Source of the DNA: Armillaria gallica
Lineage: Eukaryota > Basidiomycota > Agaricomycetes > Agaricales > Physalacriaceae
Assembly (NCBI GenBank): GCA_037576215.1
Contig: JBANDB010000002.1
Span: 1,240,001-1,304,000 of the forward strand
Length of the DNA: 64,000 bases
Direction of reading: 5' to 3'
Below are positions 21,658 to 32,192 of this stretch, piece after piece (within the stretch, counting starts at the first letter, position 1; each line of letters opens with the position of its first letter). Under the pieces are notes generated by a model. It had not been told where the DNA came from. It made no database searches and saw only the letters and a list, made by a program, of their open reading frames with translations. A program made the position numbers and the translations under genes.

Positions 21658-24242
21658 ATGGCCAACCCTACCGACCCTGCCGAGCTCGCGAAGGCCCAAG
21701 CTCAAGACATGTACAATGCCACAGCTGTTGCGATTGAAGATTTGTTGGATGATTTTTCCAATCCAACTTGGGATTCTGCAAAGATGGATACTTGGCTTAT
21801 CGACGCCGTTAGCCACTTGACGACTTGCGAGAAATACTGGTCGCTGGCAGGAGTCACTAGCAACGCTTGGTACAAACTGGAGTACAGTTTGATAACGCGA
21901 GTGCCCGACCTTTCCATGGATTTGGTGGCTTTCGCGTGTACTGAGTTTAATGAATTGGTCGAACGGGTGGTGCATGTGCTACTCAGTGCTTCCTTTTCTT
22001 TCTTAACCAGTCCTCTTTTTAGCTCGATTATGAACTTGACGTCGTGCCATTGCCTGCTCGTCGTTCGACGTCTAAGCGTTCCAAGGCAACCGCCTCGCCT
22101 TCTCATACACGTCAAACTGCAGCAACGACTAATTCACGGGCTGTAACACTGGCTCCTTTGCCTGCACCTTCGAAAACTATGACTCCCATGCTGCAGCCTC
22201 CGAAGTCGACAATGCCTGTTCCTCAGAAGGAGAAGACACCGGCGCCTGTTACTCCTCAACAAGCGGTACTGCAACGCGTTCCAAATCTTGCTGGCTCTGT
22301 ACCTTGGCTTAATCTTTTAGCTGCTACTCCTGCGGCTGATACATCGTCGTCCAATGTTCGAACTTTGGGCTCTTCATGCATCAACATTGCCAAACCTCCA
22401 TTGCCTAAATTTACGGCTCCGTCGACTACTCAGCAGCCTGGCCCATCTTCCATGACTCAAAGAAAGGTGACGCCTTTTGACAAGCCCAGGGCTGTCAGTA
22501 ATTCCGGGTGAGTTAATGTGACCTGCCAATTCTTCAGCTAACGATTTTCTTCCTCTTTTAGTCCTTCCGACTTTACTGAGGTTTTTCAGAAGGATTGGTC
22601 CTCTCCTTTGCACAGCAGACCGGCTCAGCAACTCAAGACTGTGTCATCGGTCAATGCTACTCGTTCTGGGGCGTCCAGTCCAACTCCTTCTCGTGCACTT
22701 GCCGTTGATGGTAGGTACTTCTGTCCTTTCTGGTTGATTACCATACTGACTTGTTAATTTTCAGCCGTGGCTCGTCCTAACATCATTCGAGGTCCCGATC
22801 CCAATCTGCAAGGCGAAGGTACTTCTTCTGCTGTGCTTCATGGTTGCAAGTCCTTATTCCTGCCGGGTACAGATGACGAACTGGAGCAGACTCAAGGGGA
22901 TTTGGTGGAGGATAATCGTGTTGAAGAGGAAGTCGCTGGGACCGATGGGGAAGATGGCAATGTGCGAGGTCAAGATGACTCGGATGCCGAGAGCAGCAAT
23001 GAGGCTTCAAGTCCTCTTCCCACCAACATGGCTCGCCGCCTTCGTCAAGAACCAAAAATTTTGTTCGTATTTGACGAGGCTACTGGAGATTTCGTTGAAT
23101 CTCACCCGACTATTTTCCTCCCTAGGCCGGCCCTTCCAACTTCTCAAAGTCTAGTTCCCCGCCGATCTGCTCGCTTGCACATCTCCCCTGTCAACTCCAC
23201 TGCCACTTATCTTAAGACAGTCCAAAGCTCCAAGCCCGAAGCTAAGAAGAAAAAGAGTAATGCAAAAGGCAAGGTCAAGGCTTCAGAGGTTGCCGTCCCT
23301 TATAAACACGCGAGGCCTGAAGATGACACTGTGCCACTGAAGGACAAGCCAGCTCCCAAAAAGCCCAAACTGAAAGAGACCGTCGTCGTTGACGAAGACG
23401 AACGTGAGTTCCTTTTTCTATTTGTGTTATCCTTTCTTAGTTCCTTTTCTTAGCTGCCGTAGCTACCAAGGCTGTTCACAAACGTGGCCCAGGGCTTTCG
23501 AAACTGCCACCCATTACTTTGGGTGTCAGTGGTGGCAGTTTTGGCGAGAAAGTTCCTTCCTCGGCGAAGGTGATCGAGAATGGTGTCAAGAGTATTGGCG
23601 TGCTTGTGGTTGACCAGGATTTTGGTAATTTCATGGAGGTGGATAAGAGCTATTGGAGTAAGGAAGTAGCTCCTTTCATGGGTGAGCAAGTAAGTGTCTT
23701 CTCTGTTGTGTTTCTTCCTTCTTGATGGGTTTTTCAACAGTATACCACCCCTTGTGACCATTGCCGGCACCTTGGGACTCAATGCCACAAGCTCTTGACG
23801 CATACAGTCAAGTGCATTCGTTGCCACTATTCCAAGCTCCCATGCAAGGTCAACGGGGTCCCTGCTCTGAACCCTATCGAGCATTATTGTCCCAAGGGCT
23901 ACAGTAAGTTCCTTCCTTCTCTTGCTTCATTGCTCTAACTTTTCTTCTTTTGTAGACACCGTCAATACTTTTGAGAGCGCCCTTAACGCCATTGAAGTCA
24001 ATAACGCTGCCGTTACCGTGATTACCCAACAATACTTGGCAGGCCTTAATATTTTGGCGCACACCGATAATATTTTGGCGCACACCGATAATATTCGTGC
24101 CCAAGCGTCTCGTCTCCGTGGCTGTCTCGATCCCGTCGAGGATGAAGGTGAGGGAAACGATGGGGAGGATGCAGAAGATGAGGTGCCAGATGATGTGGCT
24201 GAAGGCGTTGCTGGTCCTTCAAAGAAAAGGAAGCACAAGTAG
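21658..24242 (+). CDS. Module gene M1: nuclear-type protein with Zn2Cys6 cluster, intact, six introns
   Basis: Seven exons: 21658-21969, 22023-22507, 22562-22710, 22765-23403, 23454-23689, 23741-23903 and 23956-24242. They total 2271 nt, giving a 756-residue product with no stop. All six introns are 50-54 nt GT-AG. Exon 1 (MANPTDPAELAKAQAQDMYN) looks helical. The middle is Pro/Ser/Thr-rich and then acidic, with basic NLS-like patches (KPEAKKKKSNAKGK, KKPKLKE, C-terminal SKKRKHK). Exon 6 encodes a cysteine cluster spaced C-x2-C-x6-C-x9-C-x2-C-x6-C (PCDHCRHLGTQC...KCIRCHYSKLPC), which is exactly the GAL4-type binuclear zinc consensus. It lies antisense to the retroelement's gag-pol, near its 3' LTR. 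It is likely a DNA-binding regulator encoded by the element. No match to a named family is known to me. Confidence 0.8.
24053..24094 (+). repeat. In-frame 21-bp tandem duplication in M1
   Basis: TTGGCGCACACCGATAATAT-type unit twice in a row in exon 7, giving ILAHTDN twice. It keeps the frame and looks recent because the copies are nearly identical. Confidence 0.85.
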
Positions 24243-25164
24243 GATAAAGCTGCAGATACTGGGTCCTTAGTCGTTGACTGTCATCATCTCTTGGGAGTAT
24301 GACTCTAAATCTTTTTGAACTTTTTACATACGGACTTGTATCGCGTGCCTTCGGGCAATATTTTTACATAGCGTTGAATGTCGCCGCCCCAAAGAGGGTT
24401 CAAAATAAATAAATCATATTTTCTTGCAATTTTGTGTGATTTATTGGATTTTGAGTGAATTTTGAGTGAATTTGGACTTAGAGAAATTTCAGCGGCTGGG
24501 GTCACATGCTAGGGTTCATGTGATCATCCACCTTGGCTGTTTCTTGAAATAATTTCTCCAAGTCCGAATTGCCATGAAATTGAAATGTTAAGGAATGTGG
24601 ATTGCCGTGGCTCTGAGCCATTGGCCTTTGGATTCGTTGTGTTTTGTGTTACTGGTCATGAGTTTTCATTACTGAAATATGATTTTGGTGATATCTCCAT
24701 CATGCATAGTCAAATTGACGTTGGAGCGTGGTATTTTTGTCATTTAGGAATGATATTTTCGTAGTTTTTCATGGAGTATTTTGTAGATTGAAGGGTCATT
24801 TCTTTCATGATTTCGTTACTTTTTGCACAAAAATGTCATGTTGAAAAGAATGTGTGTTTTCGTCCTATGAACAACATGGGGACCATGTCTCTCCCCCCTA
24901 AACTTTTTAAATCTTTGCCGGCCTTGGCTGAAAAGATTTAAACCGAGGTTCAAAGACTTGTAATTTGAAAGTGAATGCCGCTGAGTTTTGAAAGTTGCAA
25001 ACATGTGGTTGGATTCCGTGCTGCATTCCGTCAAGTGTATGATCCAAGCCCGATAGGAATTTTCGCGTAAATGCGATGAGGTGAGTTGTTCTTTGAGTTT
25101 TCATATAAAGGGAACGTTTTCTCATCGTTGTGTCCTCAGAATCATCGCATTTCACTGAATCGCC
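24243..25164. other. M1-M2 spacer with inverted repeat and second polypurine-like tract
   Basis: Contains GGACTTAGAGAAATTT (24474-24489) and its near complement TTTCTCCAAGTCC (ending near 24564), which can form a stem. It also contains CCCCCCTAAACTTTTT (about 24893-24908), repeating the sequence at the LTR-A border (CCCCCCTAAACTTTT, 21024-21038). AT-rich and without a gene. It should include the M1 3' end and the M2 promoter. Confidence 0.6.
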
Positions 25165-27091
25165 ATGTCTACTTCTGCTGCTCAAACTATTCCATCTCTC
25201 ATCTCCCTTGTCAAGCATGCTGACGCCGTCTTGCAAGTCCCTCTCGAGCCTAACGCACAATTATTGCGTTGCACCACCTACTTTGACGAGGTGGCACACA
25301 TCAAGGTAAATTGTCGTGCTCCTGTGCGGGTTTTCGTGCTTTAATTGACGTTCAATAGTGCCAGGTTGAAGCGTACTATCCATCCGCTCTCAAGGAAGAA
25401 TTCTTTAAGATGTTCGAAGCTGTCGTCGATGGCAGTGTCTCTAAGTTCAACTTCCGTGAGACTTGGGACACCATGCTCAAGATTGAGTCCAACTGTCTCA
25501 AGTTTTCTGTCAGTGGACGATACTCTATCTCTGGCAACCAAATCTTGGACGCTCTGGAGGTCCTTCCTCCCTTGCGTTACCATATCGACAATGATATCCA
25601 GGTGTCGTCTGCTCCGTTCACTCTCAATGTCACTCCTTCCAAGGAAGTTCAGACCGCACCTTTGTCTTCGGACGCCGCGTCTGCTTCTGCCTCTCAGGGT
25701 GCCGACTTGGTATTGGAGGAAACTCCTGCTAGGGAAACTCGTGCCGTGTCTCCTTCTACGGTCTCTTCTGCAGATTGGGTGGTACGTGCTTCGAATCAAT
25801 TAAAGCCATAGCATCATGTTAATTTGACTTGGTATGATCCAGATGCCATCTCCGGTTGTTGCTCCTTCCGGTGCCTTCATTGAGCAATTTGCCAAAAAAG
25901 AAGGTACCCTCAAGGATGCCGTTCAGATTGGTGAGAAGATCACCGATCTGTATCGCCGCTCTTTCAACAAGGCTGACCTCCAGTATGGCAACACATTCTG
26001 CGCTTATTGCTCTGGCACTCCTAGTCATCCTGCTCATCGATGTCCTGCTCGATCTGCCAAGGTACGTTTTCTCTTAAAATCCACATTTTCTTTTGTATTG
26101 ACGTGAATCTAAGGCTGTTCGTCCTTGCAGGCCTTGCATTCTTGAGGGCACCGAGTGTACTTTTGCTGGGCTGTCTTCAATCTGCCATGCTTGCCATAAA
26201 TCCGTGACTCGCCGCTGCATCGGAGGTCTTCCCAACTGACAAATTCTCTTGATGCCGTTCAAGGATCCTCATCTGGAGAACGATAAAAATATCCTCGACA
26301 TTATTGATGAGATCATCGATGCTGATCCTTATGGCGCTAGTAAGTTCTTGTCTTCCGCGTTTCTGGTCTGCAGTTACTAATTCCATGTGTTTACAGCTCC
26401 TTCGCCCAACATTAGTGATGATCCTCATACAGAAGCCATCGTTCACAACGTGGCAGAGTTCGTTGGGGCAAACTATCAACAGTTTACTCCTCAGGGCGAG
26501 TCTATAGCCTCGTTGGTGAAGACGAAGGACTCTTTCTACCATCAGTTGGAGTCCAACACCCGCGATCTCTATTTGCACCTGAAGATTTGTCACGTCCTTG
26601 TCCAGCATTACCATCTTGTCGCGGTTAAACTCAATGAGACGCGTGCTCAAGAGGAAGCGGAGGCTAGTACTGTGGCCAAGATGCAGACTGACAATCATGC
26701 TACATCTTCTCGCAAAACCTATGTTCCTTGGTGGCGGAATAAGCACCAGCGCTCGGGTCGTGGCCACAGTAAGAAGAACCAATCAAAGACCAAGGGCAAA
26801 AAGGAGGATCGGAAGGGTAAAGGTAAACACGAGGCTGCCCAGTACATTAAGGAATGTGCTGGGTGGGGTTGCGACCATAATAACTGCGATTCTAACATGG
26901 AGACTCCAGACCCTGTCCCAGCTCTTTGTACTTGCCGTGGTTGGGGCCATTGTGGTGAAGCTAACTGTCCTTCTAAAGGCAGCTGGACTCCGCCTCCCCA
27001 GGCATCTGTCAAGTACCAGGACGGTGTCCCTGGTAACTATGGAGGAAACTGGCAGAGCAAGGCAGGCTCCAGTTGTCGTGGTCGTTACTAG
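25165..27091 (+). CDS. Module gene M2: Zn2Cys6-containing protein, one TGA stop, four introns
   Basis: Exons 25165-25305, 25359-25781, 25843-26061, 26114-26339 and 26397-27091 total 1704 nt (567 codons plus stop). Introns are 52-61 nt GT-AG. The only defect is TGA at 26237-26239 (GLPN-stop-QILL), where CGA is expected. Exon 4 encodes C-x2-C-x6-C-x8-C-x2-C-x7-C (PCRPCILEGTEC...ICHACHKSVTRRC), within the Zn2Cys6 consensus. Exon 3 ends in another short Cys/His group (FCAYCSGTPSHPAHRC). The C-terminus is Lys/Gly-rich, then Cys-rich (ECAGWGCDHNNC, CTCRGWGHCGEANC). It ends 200 bp from the convergent end of the integrase frame. It is probably a nuclear or nucleic-acid-binding protein, made functional only by older copies or readthrough. 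Confidence 0.75.
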
Positions 27092-27289
27092 AGTTGCCAT
27101 GGTCGCCTAAGTGGTTGTATTCAATTTGTACGGACAATTTCGCAGGGGTATATTTTGAACGAGTGTCGGGGAACTGGTATGGATATACCAGTCAGAATAA
27201 TTAGCTATGAATGAATGTGTAGGGGTTCCAAAATGGAGCCCAATTATTTATATAAAATTTTTGGTTTTCGCCAATGTCTTGAGTGAAAA
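27092..27289. other. Convergent spacer between M2 and pol
   Basis: About 200 bp between two tail-to-tail genes. It contains GGAACTGGTATGGATATACCAG (GGTATGGATATACC is a short palindrome) and probably both polyadenylation signals. Confidence 0.4.
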
Positions 27290-28715
27290 TCAAGCAAGTT
27301 CTGCTTCATTATGCACTCCTTCTAGATCTGGGAGGTCGTCAAGCATACCATCATCTGATGATGCAAAGAGATCATTGATCTGCATGGGTGGCACGTCAAT
27401 GATTGCATTGATATCCGGTACGTCAATCTTCTTCCTGGTGAAGTACGGCAACTGGTCTTGCGAAGGTCAAACCGTCTAATTCACAAAGGAGATATGCACC
27501 GCCTTTATTCCTCCCCAAGATCACTAAGGGGCTCAAATATCTGGCGCACATTTTATGATTTAGAGCCTTTTCTATCTGTGTGTTGCGCATCAAAACTAAA
27601 TCTCCCTTCTGGAAGTTGAAGTCTCTGATAGAGTATTCGTGGTCCTTCTCAAATTTAACTGCGGCATTTCTTCTAGCTTTGTAGACTTTAGACCTCAAAC
27701 GCTTGAGATCTTGAGAACATTTTTGAAGACTAATGGCTCTACGTGCAATTAATGATGTGGTACTGATGATATTGTCTGGTGGCAGCATCAACCATGTAGA
27801 TTTGACTATGTCCATTGGGAGAAGGGGTTCTGTCCCGGTTGCAGCAAAATACGGTGAACAACCCATGCGTCTCCTGATTGTTATTCGGTCTGCCCAAAAT
27901 ACGGAATAGGTGTTTTGACTCCACTTCTTTTGATCACCATCAGATGCCTTAAACAGTCCTTGACGGATGTCGAAGTGTGGTCTTTCGGCAATTCCATTGG
28001 CTCTGGAGTTATAACTGGAGATACGAATGTGATTGATATGGTACTTCTTGCTCAAATAATTGATTGCGGCAACAAAGGCGGATCCGTTGTTGGTAACGAT
28101 CTCGACTAAAGATCCCCAATGGCATAAGATATCCTTGAAAATCCATTCTCCTAATGTTCGTGCTGTTTCTTTGCGCAAGCAACGAAATTCTGGATAATGA
28201 CTGAGTGAACATCTGCCTTGGACGATGTAACGGTATTGTCCTGAAACTGGCATGATCATCGTGTCCATATACATCTTGGAAAACAAAGGAGTGGGAAGCG
28301 CGATGGTAGGCGGGATATAGATTTGTCGGGTTTGACGGATTTGGCATAGATGACACGTCCTTACGAACTTGCGCCATAGCTTTCCTTGTCTCTTGAGGAA
28401 ATGAACGGCATATTTCATGAATTTCGCATATGCAATATCGTCGAATCCTGCAGGTCTCTTGAGGTATAGATGCCACAGCAATAGGTGCATTAGTTGTTCA
28501 TCTAAACGTTGTTGCTTTGCGGTACAAGGAACTTCTGAGTAAGGAATGATTTTCGTGGAATCTACGGCAACTTCTTGTTGTAGGACTTGAATTAACTTGA
28601 TTGGCGAATTAACCGTAGGTGAAGTTGAATTAATAAAATGCATAAGCCTGTAATGAGTGTGTAAGAAGTCTTCCATGCCGTCTTCTGGCGGAGGAGGGTC
28701 TCCTAGTTGGGGTGG
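27290..28715 (-). pseudogene. Gypsy integrase region of the giant element, inactivated
   Basis: Continues the gag-pol frame on the minus strand. It has the zinc-binding-like TCHLCQ, first catalytic Asp in MYMDTM, the second catalytic site EIVTNNGSAF and the catalytic Glu in NGIAERPHFD. The second site should read TDNG: codon 28091-28089 is AAC where GAC is expected, a change at a CpG (ACCGAC to ACCAAC), which would destroy strand transfer. The frame reaches TGA 27425-27423; a shifted frame continues as an acidic tail (DVPDINAIIDVPPMQINDLF...) to a stop at 27292-27290, so a small indel is likely. It integrates cDNA copies in active relatives. Confidence 0.8.
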
Positions 28716-30618
28716 GCGTCGCGATAATCCATCTGGACCATGCTTAGAGCCTGGTACATGGACTAGAATGAAATGAAAGGATAGAATGCCAATAATCCAT
28801 CGGTTAACTGCTGCTGAGGGTGCGATATCAGGGTTCTTGAGCATTCCCTTGATAGCACTCGCATCTACTTCAACAATAAACGTTGGAAGACCAATAAGAT
28901 AAATTTTGCAATCTCCTAGAGCGCGGTAGAGCCCAAATATCTCCTTCTTGGCTTGAGAATATCCACACTCACGTTCATTAAGAGTGATTGAACCGAACCT
29001 AGCGAAATATCGAATCTTTGGATTGACGGGGTCGCACTGTGCTAGATAGTATCCCACTGCGGCAGGTCCTGTATCAACGGCAAGTATAACAGCTCCGGTT
29101 GACGTGTAACTGAGCGGCCTTAATGCCGGGCTGACTCTAACTGCATTTTTAAGATCTTTTTGTGCGGCAATCTCTGCTGATTCGAATTTGAAGGGAACGT
29201 CTTTTCTGAATAACTTGGTAATGGGTAGAGCTCGGGTTGCGAAGTTATCGATGAATATTCGTAGGACTCCGATGGTACCAATGAAGGCATGCGCGTCAGA
29301 GACGTCAATACAAGGTCCCCATTGAAGTATCGACGAGACAATACTTTCGAGAGGTAGTCAGCCAGAATATGTGCATCTATGACCTAGCATGGTAATTTTG
29401 GCGCAACAAAGGTAGGCTTTCTTGCCTGAAAACGTGCCTCCACAATATTTCATGCGTTGGACAATTCTGTTTAGGTTTTGGAAGTGTTCCCAAACAAAAC
29501 GTCAAATGCCGGTATTGAGAGGAATGGTTTCGTAGCCTCCTATGATTTCGTATCGAGTTTCTGGTCCTCGAACTGGAACGTCATCAATGTAAGGAATGGT
29601 GAACTCTGGGATTTTGGGTTGTAGAATGAAGGTAATGTCGTCATGGAATATTGGTATGGAATTGGTCCAACCCATGGGTAAAGTAACGAGTCGTAGTGCT
29701 CCATAAGGAGTTTGAAAGGTGGTGAGATCACAAGACGACTCTGCCAATAGACGTTCATCGTATCCAATGAATAAGTCTAGAGTAGCACTGCATGCACGAC
29801 CTGCAAAATGTTCTGCGAGCAGGTCTGTTGCCGGTGGTAATCCAGAATGAGCAATCGTAACTTCGTTCAACGGTTCTAGACTGTGAACTATGCGAAGACT
29901 TTTGCCATCTTTCTTTAAAACCATAAACCATCTCGAGCGGTAGGAAGAATTGGAAGGTTCATAAATGCCTGTGTCAATCTTTGTTTTGATCATATGGCAA
30001 ACTTCTGCATAAATGCCTGGAGGTATAGGCATATTTCGTAGAACCCAAGGGGTGTGTTCGACGACTGGAATATCGATTGGAGGGAAGAAATCTCTACAAA
30101 AACTGCCTCTTTCTGAATCCTCCCATGCAAATGCTTTCTCCTGAACCGTCATGAAGTGATGCACAAGCTTCATTTCTTCTGGCCAAAGGAAACCATCATT
30201 ATGGATGGAGTCGATGTACTCCTTGCATTCTTGGGTATAACATTCGGTGGGAATGAAAGGTGGTGGGGTTGGAGATAACGTAGGTATTTCGGCTAATGGA
30301 TCTCCTCGAATATTGCAAATGATATGGAATTTATCAGGCAAGGTTGCAAGTATGGGCTTTGTTTTCAAAGCTACTGGCTTGTACTTCTTGCCTGCGAAAA
30401 CCGAAACTTTCTTAGAGAACCATGGCTCGTAGGATTGATCTCCAATAATATTAGAACCGTATAGATGATACATGTAATCTCGGGGCTGGGAAACGGAACT
30501 GGAATCTGAGAAATCTTGAGGAATCTGAGTAGGAATAGAATATAACAGTAACAATTGTTCGCGATCTGTTGGTAAAGAGAATTCGGCATATGGGGTGGAA
30601 CTGTACACGGTTTTGGTC
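28716..30618 (-). pseudogene. Gypsy reverse transcriptase and RNase H region, inactivated
   Basis: In the same frame as gag. RT blocks visible are RWFMVLKKDGKSLRIVHSLE, SATLDLFIGYDE, TTFQTPYGALRLVTLPMGWT and the catalytic YIDD (about 29591-29580). RNase H follows with VILAVDT, LNERECGYSQAKKE, VEVDA and the end motif GPDGLSRR. Broken by TGA at 29504-29502 and 29360-29358, both where Arg CGA fits. It makes cDNA from the element RNA in intact relatives. The LTRs, YIDD type and gene order indicate Ty3/Gypsy; no chromodomain is seen in this element. Confidence 0.85.
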
Positions 30619-32192
30619 GACCATAGTGATTGTGTAAACGTAGTGGGTTGGATAGGGAATTTATTAGGGTTGCAGGCCGATAAATATTGGGTTGAAGCTT
30701 TTTCTGAGTCAAATTCAGAAGTGGACGCCGTGTAGGCAATAATTTTAGGTTCTTGATTCGCGTCTAATTCAATGACGAGGGCGATCTCCTCTATATCATC
30801 GTTGGGTTCTTCTAGTCAATTTTCCCAAGAAAATGGGATGTGGTTAAGGATGTGGGGATGACCATGAGGAATCATCGGGATAGTGGCGGTCTTGCCAGTG
30901 TTTGGATCATGGATGGTAATGGTCTGGTTTTTGTCTGAATAATTGCGAACAATGCTCTGAGTTAACGTGTCGAAAGGTCTGCCGAGCAAGATATCGTAGG
31001 TAGATTGCCGGATGATGTGCACTTGCAAGTATAGCATGATATCTCCAAACAAAAATGCGACATTTCGTGCTAGACCCAAGGAATAATTCATAGTTCCATT
31101 GGCCGACTGCATTTCCAATATAACCATAGGATCATAGATCAACCCCAAGCGCAAGCACACAGCTTCCGACATGGAGATTGCTGGTGATCCGGGATCAATG
31201 ATGCACTCGACTTTGAGCTGATGATCCACCACTGGGATGATGGATCTTAATGAAATAGAATCTGCTGCGCATTTCAAGGGTCTGATCTTCTCCCCTTTCT
31301 TGATGCGAGCTTCGTACGGGTCTGGGATGACTGATGATCCTGCCGGCGGTTCCTTTTGTGCATTACTGGTCTGCTTGAAAGTCTGCACGAAGTTATCCGG
31401 CATGCTGTATAAAAGAGTGGAAGTTTTGCCATTTTTGTGGTCTTCTGGCGCCTTTACCATGATCTCTACAGTTTCGGGTCCAGTAAATGGTAAAGCTACC
31501 TCCTTCTGGAACTGTTCCACAGTATTTGGCACTTTGCGCTTTGTGTTATCCTCCTTAATCATTTCCCTGATTGCTGGTGATAGAGAATATAGCTCTTGAT
31601 GCGACAATGTGATTGTGGAGTCAAGTGCATGCTCGTAGACTTCTCGTGCAACATGTGAACCTTCTATCGGCGCCCATGTCCTATAAGCAGGTTCATTGTC
31701 TTTGGGACGCTTGCGGACATCTGGCTTTGCACCCGCGTTACAAACTGCTGGCGGTGCGTAATTGGCTGGCTTTGCTGTGGCAAATGGATGAATATTTTCA
31801 GGGATGAGCTGAGCTACATGCTCCTTGACCGGCGCATGCTCAGGTACTGCTGTGACAGTCTTGGGTGGATCGCGTCGTGGAGTAGCAGGTGGCGCATAAG
31901 ACAGAAACTTGGAACGAATATCCTGATCATTGCCATGGACTACAGTCTTAGCTTTCTCGAATTGATGTGGAGAATAAGACTCGATAATAGCTGTGGCAAT
32001 TTCGTCGTCTTGCTTGGTCTGAGCAGGTATGGCAATATCGTCTTCGTCATCTGAATACTCGACTAAGTCGGGCATGCTGTCATAATCTGGGGTAAGATCT
32101 TGATCGAAGTGATTGCGAATCTTGGGTATGGCAACCTCCTGCTCGTCATCAAGCACTGCTTCTTCAGCAGCCTTCCGACTAGTACAAGTTTG
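30619..32192 (-). pseudogene. Gypsy protease and linker region, inactivated
   Basis: Same frame as gag and RT. The acidic N-terminal part (DSMPDLVEYSDDEDD) precedes a retropepsin-like segment with CIIDPGSPAISMS (catalytic Asp) and, about 70 residues on, YDILLGRPF, the usual protease partner motif. TGA at 30818-30816 interrupts it, followed in frame by an acidic linker to RT. Processes the Gag-Pol polyprotein in active relatives. Confidence 0.75.
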
